From: Aequorivita sp. | GTDB lineage: Bacteria; Bacteroidota; Bacteroidia; Flavobacteriales; Flavobacteriaceae | Reading direction: 5' to 3' | Assembly (NCBI GenBank): GCA_020435865.1 | Contig: JAGQYZ010000199.1 | Span: 1-8,791 of the forward strand | Length of the DNA: 8,791 bases | Shown here: positions 1-7,289 of the stretch, one piece after another | Layout: the number at the start of each line of letters is the position of its first letter | How positions within the stretch are numbered: position 1 is the first letter of the stretch | Made by a program: the position numbers and the translations under genes | The notes under the pieces: generated by a model | Seen by the model: the letters and a program-made list of their open reading frames with translations, nothing else | Database searches by the model: none | What the model was told of the DNA's origin: nothing

Positions 1-474
1 TATTACCAATAAATTATTTTCTTTGGAAATCTTTAAAATTTCCTCCATTGGTGAAAGTTGTCCGTAAAGATGAACGGGCATAATCGCTTTCGCTTTTTTG
101 GAAATTGATTTTTGAAGTGAACGCAAATCAAAATTATAAGTGTTCAAATCAGCTTCCACCAAAACGGGCTTCAAACCAGCCTGCTTTATAGCCAAAATTG
201 TAGCAATGAACGTATTTGAAGTCACCAAAACTTCATCATTTTCCTTTAGTTTTCCAAGTATTTTATAGCCCTCCAAAATCAATCGCAAAGCATCCAGACC
301 ATTGCCAACACCTATGCAATGGGTTGCCCCGCAATATCCAGCAAAGTTAGCTTCAAACAGTTTCACTTGGCTTCCCAAAATATAATACCCCGAATCCATA
401 AACTGCCTTAAACTGTTTTGAAATGCTACTTCAAAACGTTCGTTGATTGCTTTAAGGTCCAAAAACGGAATCAT
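1..474 (-). CDS. DegT/DnrJ/EryC1-family PLP-dependent sugar aminotransferase (5' part only; 3' end beyond window)
   Basis: This is the N-terminal 158 residues of a protein that runs off the left edge. It begins MIPFLDLKAIN, the usual opening of sugar-nucleotide aminotransferases. GVGNGLDALRL (about 55-65) is the glycine-rich segment that holds the PLP phosphate. NTFIATILAI (87-96), PVLVEADLNTYNFD (103-116) and MPVHLYGQ (132-139) follow in family order. The Asp and Lys that bind PLP would lie just past the edge, so activity cannot be judged. Family members transaminate keto-sugar nucleotides, and this segment resembles the FdtB/QdtB type, which makes dTDP-3-amino-3,6-dideoxyhexoses; that substrate is an inference. 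The ATG (474-472) overlaps the TGA of the upstream acyltransferase as ATGA, indicating translational coupling. The acyltransferase next door would fit N-acylation of the amino sugar. The family call is firm; the exact sugar is not. Confidence 0.93.
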   Translation of the reverse strand, partial: MIPFLDLKAINERFEVAFQNSLRQFMDSGYYILGSQVKLFEANFAGYCGATHCIGVGNGLDALRLILEGYKILGKLKENDEVLVTSNTFIATILAIKQAGLKPVLVEADLNTYNFDLRSLQKSISKKAKAIMPVHLYGQLSPMEEILKISKENNLLVI

Positions 475-1451
475 ATAAAAATATCGTTTAAAAATTTATG
501 GTTTTCAGTTTTTATTTCATAAAAATCATGGACAATACTTCGACCACCAAAGCTTTCTTTCCAATGAAGAAGCCCTTTGTTTACTTTCATTCCCTGTGCT
601 TCGTTACTTATACCAAAATCAAAATATTTTTTGTGTGAAAAATGCTGCAACAAATAATTGAAAAGAAAGTCCAAACCACCCGTCTGTCGCCCTAATTCAT
701 TTGCTGAAATATATTGGGCATGTGCTACCGTAGCGGTTTCAAAAATAGTTGCCCCTGCAACTACCTCGTCATTTTTATAAACATTGAATTGTTTAATATT
801 TTTAGGAAAACGGGATTGTAACAGTTCTATTTCTTCCAAAGAATGAACTGGTTTTTGATTGTGGACTTTTTTTAAATTAGGTTCCAAAACATCGTCCCAA
901 AAGGGTTTGAAATTTGCACCTTCACTAATCTGCAATTTATTTTTCTCGCCTTTCTTTATTCCCCGCAAGCGATTTGAAGAAATTATTTTCAAAGGGTTTT
1001 CGTTAAGGACACAACTTGTAATATCCCTTCGGGTTAATGAAGCTTTAAGCAGAAATAATATATAATCAATCTCATCACTCGGCAATTGATTGTAAATTTT
1101 AGGAAGTAATTTTAGCCTTAAAACTGTAATGTTTTTACTTTTTAGAAAAACCAGCAGGTTTCTAAAAATCTGTAGTATCTCGTCAAAAGTGGTTTTTTTA
1201 CTCAAAACCAAACCTCCATAACTCAAGCCTTGGTGCGAATGTAGATCAGAACCCGAAATATTTGCTGGAAGTACCGCAATCAATTGATCATTTTTATAAA
1301 CAAGCAAAGAATGATCTTGAAACCTATCAGAATGATAATCCATAAAATCGCGGAGGAAAAGGAATGTGGCGTTCTTTGCTTCTTTCACAAAGTTATTCCA
1401 TAAAGATTTTTGGGATGGGTGGTATATTTTTATTTCGTAATTGTCTTCCAA
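471..1451 (-). CDS. FemAB-like GNAT-family N-acyltransferase, TTG start
   Basis: A 326-residue cytosolic protein with no signal peptide or membrane helix. Its layout fits a FemAB-like/Acetyltransf_6 double-GNAT fold: TFLFLRDFMDYHSDRF (29-44), then a first strand-rich half with LLVYKNDQLIAVLPAN (49-64), a linker (about 160-200), and a second half with FNVYKNDEVVAGATIFE (222-238). The segment GRQTGGLDFLFNYLL (254-268) sits where GNAT proteins bind acyl-CoA, and YFDFGISNE (276-284) with HWKESFGGR (295-303) is typical of the family's C-terminus. The only in-frame start is TTG: a TAA stop lies two codons upstream, and the first ATG is at residue 37, inside conserved sequence. The gap to the upstream sulfatase-like gene is 12 bp, and the stop overlaps the aminotransferase start by 4 bp. 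The likely role is N-acylation of an amino sugar made by that aminotransferase. Aminoacyl transfer, as in true FemAB proteins, is the alternative. Confidence 0.82.
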   Translation of the reverse strand: MEDNYEIKIYHPSQKSLWNNFVKEAKNATFLFLRDFMDYHSDRFQDHSLLVYKNDQLIAVLPANISGSDLHSHQGLSYGGLVLSKKTTFDEILQIFRNLLVFLKSKNITVLRLKLLPKIYNQLPSDEIDYILFLLKASLTRRDITSCVLNENPLKIISSNRLRGIKKGEKNKLQISEGANFKPFWDDVLEPNLKKVHNQKPVHSLEEIELLQSRFPKNIKQFNVYKNDEVVAGATIFETATVAHAQYISANELGRQTGGLDFLFNYLLQHFSHKKYFDFGISNEAQGMKVNKGLLHWKESFGGRSIVHDFYEIKTENHKFLNDIFI

Positions 1452-1463
1452 TACTTATTAGCT

Positions 1464-2915
1464 TTAGTTTGAAATTACTTTTCCACTGTCATCAATCACA
1501 GCTCGAACGGATTTTGAAAAGGTACCATTTTGAAGATTATAACTCGAATCATCTTCCAAATATTTCAAATATTCAGGGTTTTCACTCAAAACTGTGAAAA
1601 GTAAACGAAAAATGTTCACATTACTTTTCAGTTTAGCATCCATTCCTTCCGTTAAATAGCCATTCCATTTTATAGCTGCCAAAGTGGAATATATGGAATG
1701 TATTTGTTTTGGATCTTTGGTAGAAAACATTTCTGGATAACTCCCCAAACCAACCCAGCCACCGTGATCTGCTAAGATAATGATAATTGCGTTTGGATCT
1801 TTTTCTGAAATATAATTCACCGTGTTCTCTAACCAGCCGTTTACTACCTTAATTTTTTCAATATAAATATCGCGTTCCTCTTCTTTTGAAGCAGCAAAAT
1901 GTATGTGATGCGGCAGTAGCTTTTCAACAAAATAAAACCGTGGACCTTTAATATGTATAGTATCCATAGCAGCTCTCAAATCTTCAAAAACTACTTTTTT
2001 CACGTTGTTGTCATTGCTGAAATAAGGAATTTCATCAGGATTCAAATTGTAATAATCATAACCTGGTTTTGGTCTATTTTGCTGAAAATATTCGTCTTGA
2101 ACAATAAAAAAATTTTTGTATCCATTATTTTTCAAAGTTTTGATTGCAGCATTATTTCCTGCTATAATATCGCGTGCATTGGGCATATCAATCGATGGAA
2201 AAAGCACTTTTCCAAAGCGATGTTGCTTCATTGAAAACATCGAAGAGTTGGAAGTTAGACTTGCAGGATAATTACTTCGGAAATTTTCATAAACTTTAAA
2301 ACCGTTATTCTTCAACCAATCATAAAAAGGATTGTTGAAATGGTATAAGGTGCTTTCCATCATATCCTGCCCAACATAGCCGTCTGGCTGAATCATATAA
2401 ATATTTGGAGTACTTTTAAATTTTGCATTTTCTATATCGTCTGGAAGCGATGCCCATTCCATTTTACGTTCGTGTTCCACAATTTTTATGACACAATTTA
2501 TTGTTGGAAGTATACTCATCATCAAAATAATGATGAGCAGTTTTTTAAAATGTGCATACAATTTCCAAGCCGCCAAAACTGAAATAATTAGTAAGCCCAA
2601 CAACATTTTCTTTTTAATTGTGAGATACATTGCCTGAGACATCAGCGTTGCCACAGTCATAATTATCAACACAAAAAGAATATGTGGTTTGTATTTTAAT
2701 AGCGTTTCGGAATACTTGAAAACCAAGGAAGCAACTGTAAATATTACGACTGGAATTCCTATATAAAACAATAGAAAAAACCCTAAATGCTCCCAAGAAT
2801 TGATTGCCGAAAAGTTATTTGAAAAATAAAATGTCAGCGGATAAAACCCACAGATTAAACCCGTAAGTAACGGATTAAAATTCCCTTTAAAGTATTTTGT
2901 AAAGAAATTAACCAT
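1464..2915 (-). CDS. Membrane-anchored sulfatase/LtaS-type hydrolase or transferase, paralog 3 (divergent copy)
   Basis: A 483-residue protein, the last and most divergent of three tandem paralogs. About five hydrophobic helices fill residues 16-145, followed by an exported alkaline-phosphatase-superfamily domain. IQPDGY (175-180, metal ligand D178) and ILADHGG (380-386, ligands D383 and H384) mark the metal site; H337 in LPHHIHF is the conserved active-site histidine. The shared NFRSNY motif (211-216) precedes the nucleophile region ASLTSNSSMF. There, the T-x-x-S pattern of LtaS and EptA places Ser219 where the other two copies have Thr. The copy also lacks their HHYYNNG segment and has shorter N- and C-terminal tails. 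Known relatives move phosphoglycerol or phosphoethanolamine, or cleave sulfate or phosphate esters; which applies here cannot be read from sequence. It starts at ATG, 15 bp after the preceding paralog, with no Shine-Dalgarno sequence. It probably acts on envelope glycan or lipid on the periplasmic side. Confidence 0.88.
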   Translation of the reverse strand: MVNFFTKYFKGNFNPLLTGLICGFYPLTFYFSNNFSAINSWEHLGFFLLFYIGIPVVIFTVASLVFKYSETLLKYKPHILFVLIIMTVATLMSQAMYLTIKKKMLLGLLIISVLAAWKLYAHFKKLLIIILMMSILPTINCVIKIVEHERKMEWASLPDDIENAKFKSTPNIYMIQPDGYVGQDMMESTLYHFNNPFYDWLKNNGFKVYENFRSNYPASLTSNSSMFSMKQHRFGKVLFPSIDMPNARDIIAGNNAAIKTLKNNGYKNFFIVQDEYFQQNRPKPGYDYYNLNPDEIPYFSNDNNVKKVVFEDLRAAMDTIHIKGPRFYFVEKLLPHHIHFAASKEEERDIYIEKIKVVNGWLENTVNYISEKDPNAIIIILADHGGWVGLGSYPEMFSTKDPKQIHSIYSTLAAIKWNGYLTEGMDAKLKSNVNIFRLLFTVLSENPEYLKYLEDDSSYNLQNGTFSKSVRAVIDDSGKVISN

Positions 2916-2930
2916 TAAATTTTTAAGAAA

Positions 2931-4418
2931 TTATACTTTTTTGAACACAATATTTCCGCTATCATCAATGTATTCATAAACACCGGGTTCAGCGCCTTCT
3001 TTTATTATAAGATAGCTCTCGTCTTTTTGCAAATGTTGCAAATATTTACCATCATCACCCAAATAGGAAAACAAAACCCTGAAAACATTCACACAACTTT
3101 TCAAATTTTCATCAATTTCGGGAGCTTCTCCATTTGGCCACCGAATGGACAACAATGCTCCAAAAGTAGTGTAAATAATCTCGGGATTTGTGGTTTTGGT
3201 ATAAACTTGACGTGTATAGTCCAAGCCAACAAAGCTGCCGTGATCCGCCATTATCATAATTAGTGCTGTTGGATCTTTTTCAGAAATAAGGTTGATCATT
3301 TTTTCAAGCTTTATATTTGCAAGCTTTAATTTTTCAAGCCATTTCTCCCGTTCTGCTTCTTTTCCTTTTGAAGCCTCTTTTGTGGTAGAAATATGGCTGG
3401 GTTCAAAAAATTCTATAAAAAAGAAGTTTCCACCTGTATCTTTTAAGGCAATAGCATTTTCCAAATCTTCATAGGCATCTCTTGTAATATTGAAACCAGT
3501 TGTTATATACGGAATTTCACTATACTGAAAATTGGTGAAGTCAAACCCTATTTTAGGTCTATTTACCATTAAATATGGGTGTTCGGTAATAAAATGTGTT
3601 TTATAACCATTGTTTTTGAAAATGGAAAGTACCGGATTTTCAGATATTATATTTTTCCGTGCATTTAGCATTTCAGAATAGTCACGGCCATTGTTGTAAT
3701 AATGGTGCTTCATCATAAACGTTGCACTATTGGAAGTGATAGTGGTAATGTAATTGCTTCGAAAATTTGGGTAGTTTTTAAAATTATTTTCCGCCAAAAA
3801 CGCATCAAAATCTGAGTTATCAACTTTGTAAAAATCACTTTTCAGTTCAGAAAAACTTGGATAACCATCGGGTTGGATGTAGTAAATGTTTGGTTTTTTT
3901 TGAAATACAACTCCTTCAATATTGTCTGGTTGTTTCATCCATTCTGAAGAATAATTCAAATATTTAATCAACATTGGCACCAAGCCTATAAAACCTATTA
4001 CTGCTAAAATAAGCTGCAACGCAATCCACTTTTTAAAATGCTTATAAAGGAAATATGCTATGAGCGTAGAAATAATAAAAATTCCCAAAATGATTTTTCG
4101 TTGAATATCTGCGTATAAAATAATTTTGATATAAAACAGAAAAAGAAAAATACTGAAAAAAGGAAGTAAATATTTACCCCATTTTGAACTAAAGGAACGT
4201 TTTGAAAGCCATTTTATAAAGGAAAAGAAAACAAGGGGAAGTACTAAAAAAAGCAACAAGAAATACCTGAACTGTTCCCAGGAATTAATCATACCAAAGT
4301 TTCTGGAATAATAGAAAAACAATGGGTAAAGTCCCACGCCAAGTGCTATCAGCAAAGGATTTTCTGAAGCATTGCCGAGAATTTTTTTTAAATTGCTTTT
4401 TGATTGTTTAGATTCCAT
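2931..4418 (-). CDS. Membrane-anchored sulfatase/LtaS-type hydrolase or transferase, paralog 2
   Basis: A 495-residue middle member of the tandem trio, close in length and sequence to the first copy. About five membrane helices lie between residues 20 and 155, including a conserved NSWEQF turn after the first. The catalytic domain carries IQPDGY (181-186, D184), NFRSNYITTITSNSATF (218-234) with T226 as the likely nucleophile, EPSHIS (H342), and MADHGSFVG (D392, H393). These positions match copy 1 residue for residue. The C-terminus ends in a strand-like GVYEYIDDSGNIVF, shared with copy 1. I chose ATG at 4418, which overlaps the upstream TGA by one base (TGATG). A TTG immediately upstream at 4421 would add one residue and is less likely. 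Family function is transfer or hydrolysis of phosphate or sulfate esters outside the membrane; envelope-glycan decoration is inferred from context. Substrate is unknown. Confidence 0.89.
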   Translation of the reverse strand: MESKQSKSNLKKILGNASENPLLIALGVGLYPLFFYYSRNFGMINSWEQFRYFLLLFLVLPLVFFSFIKWLSKRSFSSKWGKYLLPFFSIFLFLFYIKIILYADIQRKIILGIFIISTLIAYFLYKHFKKWIALQLILAVIGFIGLVPMLIKYLNYSSEWMKQPDNIEGVVFQKKPNIYYIQPDGYPSFSELKSDFYKVDNSDFDAFLAENNFKNYPNFRSNYITTITSNSATFMMKHHYYNNGRDYSEMLNARKNIISENPVLSIFKNNGYKTHFITEHPYLMVNRPKIGFDFTNFQYSEIPYITTGFNITRDAYEDLENAIALKDTGGNFFFIEFFEPSHISTTKEASKGKEAEREKWLEKLKLANIKLEKMINLISEKDPTALIMIMADHGSFVGLDYTRQVYTKTTNPEIIYTTFGALLSIRWPNGEAPEIDENLKSCVNVFRVLFSYLGDDGKYLQHLQKDESYLIIKEGAEPGVYEYIDDSGNIVFKKV

Positions 4419-5905
4419 CAATGTTTATTAAAAACCACATTTCCTTCTGTATCCAAATATTCATAAACCCCTTTTGGAGCGTCAAAATTGATGATTATAT
4501 AACTTTTATCAGCCTGCAAGTTTGTAAGGTACGAAGGGTTTTCACTTAAATAGGACACCAAAATACGGAATAAATTTACGGATGTTTTTAATTTGGCATC
4601 AAATTCAGGGCTTTCGCCATTGGGCCAATGAATGGCAAGCATGGAGCTGAATATTGAGTTTATAATATTGGGATCATTGCTTTTTGTGTATGAATCTTCT
4701 ATACTTTTCATTCCCACAAAACCACCATGGTCAGCCATAATTACGATCAGAGCCTCAGGATCATTTTTAAGGATTATTTTTGTAAGCTGCGCAAGTTTTT
4801 TGTTTGCTTCCTTTAAACTTTCAATATAATGCTCCCGTTCCCCGGCAATGCCTTTTGATTCAGATTCTCGATTAATAATATGTCCTGGGTTGAAAATCTC
4901 CAAGAAAAAAAAATTGGGCCCTTCGGGATAAGCTTCCATATAATTTGCAAATGGCTCAATTATATCCTGCGGATTGCCGATACCAGTTGTAACAAAACTA
5001 ATTTCTTTAGAAGAAAAGTTACAAAAATCATAACCCAGCTTCGGTTTGTTAGTAAAAAAATAAGGTTGCTCTGTGAGAAAAAATGTTCGGTAATTATTGT
5101 GTTTTAAAACCTTGAGCACGCTATTATCTCCAATGATAATGTTACGCGCATCTATTGTTTCTGTGAAGTCGGAACCATTGTTGTAATAATGGTGCTTCAT
5201 CATAAATGTTGCACTGTTTGAAGGCAAAGTAGCAGCATAGTTGCTTCGGAAATTAGGATATGTTTTAAATTTATTTTCAGCTAAAAAATTTTCGAACTCC
5301 GCATTTTCAATTTCGTAGTTGCCTTTTTTCAATTCTGAAAAATTAGCATAACCATCTGGTTCAATAAAATAGATATTAGGCTTCTTCCTAAAAACCGCCG
5401 TTTCTATGCCATCGGGTTGCAACATCCATTTTTTCGAATAGTTCAGTTGCTTAATAATTACAGGTGCTAAGGTGAAGGCACCTATAATTGAGAGGATAAA
5501 CTGAAAAACGAGTATTTTTTTGAAATACTTCTGAAGCAAAAAAGTAAGAAGCACTGCAATCCCAAAAACTATAAAAGTTCTTAACCAGCTAAATCCTGCA
5601 TATAAGGCAACATTCAGAAAGAAAAAAAAGAAGAAGAAATTTAAAAAAGGGAGAGTGAAAGGTTGAATTTTTTCAAAAACTGAAATTTTTGAAACCTTAT
5701 TAGCAATAAAAAAAATAGCAATTGGCGCGAGAATAAACAACGAAATAAAATAACCGAAGTGTCCCCAAGACTTAATCAGTTTAAAATTATTTGTATAATA
5801 AAAAAATAGTGGATACAAACCCGCTGCAATTGCAGATATTACTGGGAAAAAGTTATCTTTTTCAAAAAAAAACGAGAACAATCTCTGTTTTTTTTTAGCC
5901 TTCAT
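4418..5905 (-). CDS. Membrane-anchored sulfatase/LtaS-type hydrolase or transferase, paralog 1
   Basis: A 495-residue first copy of the trio. The N-terminus is very basic (MKAKKKQ), then about five hydrophobic helices to residue 152, one of them an unusual phenylalanine run (about 90-97). The exported domain shows IEPDGY (181-186, D184), NFRSNYAATLPSNSATF (218-234) with T226 as likely nucleophile in the T-x-x-S pattern, NPGHII (H342), and MADHGGFVG (D392, H393), the expected metal set of the alkaline phosphatase/sulfatase superfamily. Architecture and length resemble LtaS-like enzymes more than soluble sulfatases, which would also need a Cys/Ser-x-Pro-x-Arg maturation motif that is absent. 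The ATG overlaps the methyltransferase stop by 11 bp, so translation is probably coupled. Codons 4-6 are an unbroken run of nine A residues shared with that stop codon. The likely role is modification of a surface glycan or lipid; donor and acceptor are unknown. Confidence 0.9.
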   Translation of the reverse strand: MKAKKKQRLFSFFFEKDNFFPVISAIAAGLYPLFFYYTNNFKLIKSWGHFGYFISLFILAPIAIFFIANKVSKISVFEKIQPFTLPFLNFFFFFFFLNVALYAGFSWLRTFIVFGIAVLLTFLLQKYFKKILVFQFILSIIGAFTLAPVIIKQLNYSKKWMLQPDGIETAVFRKKPNIYFIEPDGYANFSELKKGNYEIENAEFENFLAENKFKTYPNFRSNYAATLPSNSATFMMKHHYYNNGSDFTETIDARNIIIGDNSVLKVLKHNNYRTFFLTEQPYFFTNKPKLGYDFCNFSSKEISFVTTGIGNPQDIIEPFANYMEAYPEGPNFFFLEIFNPGHIINRESESKGIAGEREHYIESLKEANKKLAQLTKIILKNDPEALIVIMADHGGFVGMKSIEDSYTKSNDPNIINSIFSSMLAIHWPNGESPEFDAKLKTSVNLFRILVSYLSENPSYLTNLQADKSYIIINFDAPKGVYEYLDTEGNVVFNKH

Positions 5906-7289
5906 GGTTTTTGTTTTTCAAAAGATACAGCAAGCGTTTGGTGCCCTTTACTGTTTCCTTTTTTTCTAATGTAAAATATTGCAGATAGCCTTTTTCAAAT
6001 TCCGCTTCGTTGTAAAAATCAAAATGGTTTATGAATTCACGCTTGCGAACCAACAATGACTGTGCCCAAGAATCCTCACGAGTCGGGAATTCAATGATAA
6101 GATTTTTTGAAAAGGAAGCAAAAAAAGAAGCCGATTTTTCAAAAGGAACGTTGCCAGAAAGGGTAATGTGATGAATCAACGCCAATGCCATGGTTACATC
6201 TGGTGCATAATCAGATAGACGTTCAATTAACGAATTGCGCTCTGCGTTATTGAAACCAATGCCAGGTGCAGGTTGTAATACATCACATACAAAAGGAAGC
6301 ATATTTGTTTCTTTGTTCTTTTGAAGTTGTTTGTAATTGTAATCAACCGCATTGCTGTCAATGTCTGTAACAATAATTTGTGGGACGCTGTCAATTACCG
6401 TTCGTGCAAAAGTTCCGTCATTTCCACCAACATCAATTAATTTTTGAGGAGCCAATGGCTTAATCCATTCTTTTATAAGCGTTTTTTTAGCTTCAAAAGC
6501 GGCTTCATCATAATTAGTTTTATCGTAGTAATTACCCCATTCGCTCGCTTCTTTAAGCGTCATGCCTTTTATATAATCATAAAGGCTTTCAATAATGTTT
6601 TCCTGCGCTTTTTTGGAAAGGGTCGCAATTTTGGTTTCGGCCTTATAGTCTTCGCTGTGCTTGTTCTCCATTTTGGCGAGCAAGTGAATGTTTGGATAAA
6701 TTACTGAACTAAGCTTTGTACGTGTGGGAAGTAATGAGGAAATCAGTTTTACCGGAATGCCGTCAATGTGCGTTTGCATCATTTTAAAAACTTCAGTGCC
6801 GTGATATTTTGCCAAAACCAAAGGCCCAAAAAAGTGGGTGATGAATTGTTTATAAGCACGCCACGGTGTTCCTTCTTCATAAAAATCGAAAGAAAGTGTG
6901 TCTATGAAAACAGGTTTCCCTTTGTGAAAAGTAATGTTATAAGCAGAAGCGTCCTTTAATATAAAGCCTTTTGAAAGCGCATATTTCTGAATTTTCAATG
7001 TGTGGAGTGCTGCGTGTTTGTATTGCTCAAAACTCCATTCGTACGGATTTGTTATAAAGGGAATTTCTTCCGGAGTGAGGATTATTTCTTCCGAAGAAAC
7101 CGAAGTTTCCTCATGGGGAATCAATAAATCATTTGAAATTAGGTTTTTGAAAAAACCACTCTCTTTCAGTTTGTTGTATTGTGGAAAATAGATAGGTTTG
7201 ATGGCCCTTCGCAGGGTTTTACCATCATAAAACATGTATCCTGAAGGATCTCGGAATGAAGCTTGGTGTGCGTCAGTTTTTTTTGTCAT
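5895..7289 (-). CDS. NoeA-like class I SAM-dependent methyltransferase with large N-terminal domain
   Basis: With ATG at 7289 this is a 464-residue cytosolic protein. The N-terminal part opens with ASFRDPSG (10-17), SGFFKNLI and LLIPHEE (56-61), then LKDASAYNITF and PVFIDTLSF (111-134), and DGIP; I recognise this series from the NoeA-related methyltransferase family, first named in rhizobial nodulation. The C-terminal half is a Rossmann methyltransferase: motif I LIDVGGNDGTF (284-294), acidic motif II VTDID (307-311), and motif IV-like MALALIHHI (367-375). The substrate is unknown; NoeA itself was linked to host-specific glycan signals. An ATG at 7319 would add ten residues and enlarge the overlap with the upstream gene to 47 bp. 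I prefer 7289 because it gives a 17-bp overlap and the N-terminal length expected of the family. It lies between a tiny membrane protein and three sulfatase-like genes, suggesting a role in surface glycan or glycolipid modification. Confidence 0.85.
   Translation of the reverse strand: MTKKTDAHQASFRDPSGYMFYDGKTLRRAIKPIYFPQYNKLKESGFFKNLISNDLLIPHEETSVSSEEIILTPEEIPFITNPYEWSFEQYKHAALHTLKIQKYALSKGFILKDASAYNITFHKGKPVFIDTLSFDFYEEGTPWRAYKQFITHFFGPLVLAKYHGTEVFKMMQTHIDGIPVKLISSLLPTRTKLSSVIYPNIHLLAKMENKHSEDYKAETKIATLSKKAQENIIESLYDYIKGMTLKEASEWGNYYDKTNYDEAAFEAKKTLIKEWIKPLAPQKLIDVGGNDGTFARTVIDSVPQIIVTDIDSNAVDYNYKQLQKNKETNMLPFVCDVLQPAPGIGFNNAERNSLIERLSDYAPDVTMALALIHHITLSGNVPFEKSASFFASFSKNLIIEFPTREDSWAQSLLVRKREFINHFDFYNEAEFEKGYLQYFTLEKKETVKGTKRLLYLLKNKNHEG

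Larger units (their letters stand above)
1464..5905 (-). repeat. Tandem array of three paralogous sulfatase/LtaS-type genes
   Basis: Three consecutive genes share the same layout and motif order: NFxxIxSWxHF near helix 1, PNIYxIxPDGY, NFRSNY, an NGYK or NNYR motif before a central Phe-rich strand, DPxAxIxIxADHGxxVG, and KLKSxVNxFRxL near the C-terminus. Copies 1 and 2 are much closer to each other than to copy 3. A 32-bp stretch encoding MMKHHYYNNG is identical at 3688-3719 and 5175-5206. The array most simply arose by successive local duplications with later divergence. Confidence 0.85.

Noticed and set aside
859..1597. Plus-strand open frames opposite the acyltransferase and the end of paralog 3
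   Set aside because: Low-complexity, Phe/Ser-rich translations with no family resemblance; shadows of the minus-strand genes.
2614..2796. Minus-strand 60-codon frame inside paralog 3
   Set aside because: It is out of frame within the membrane-helix region of a convincing gene and has no separate support.
4418..5905. Calling the paralogs true sulfatases (arylsulfatase type)
   Set aside because: No C/S-x-P-x-R formylglycine maturation motif is visible, and the multi-helix N-terminus with a T-x-x-S region fits LtaS/EptA-like enzymes better.
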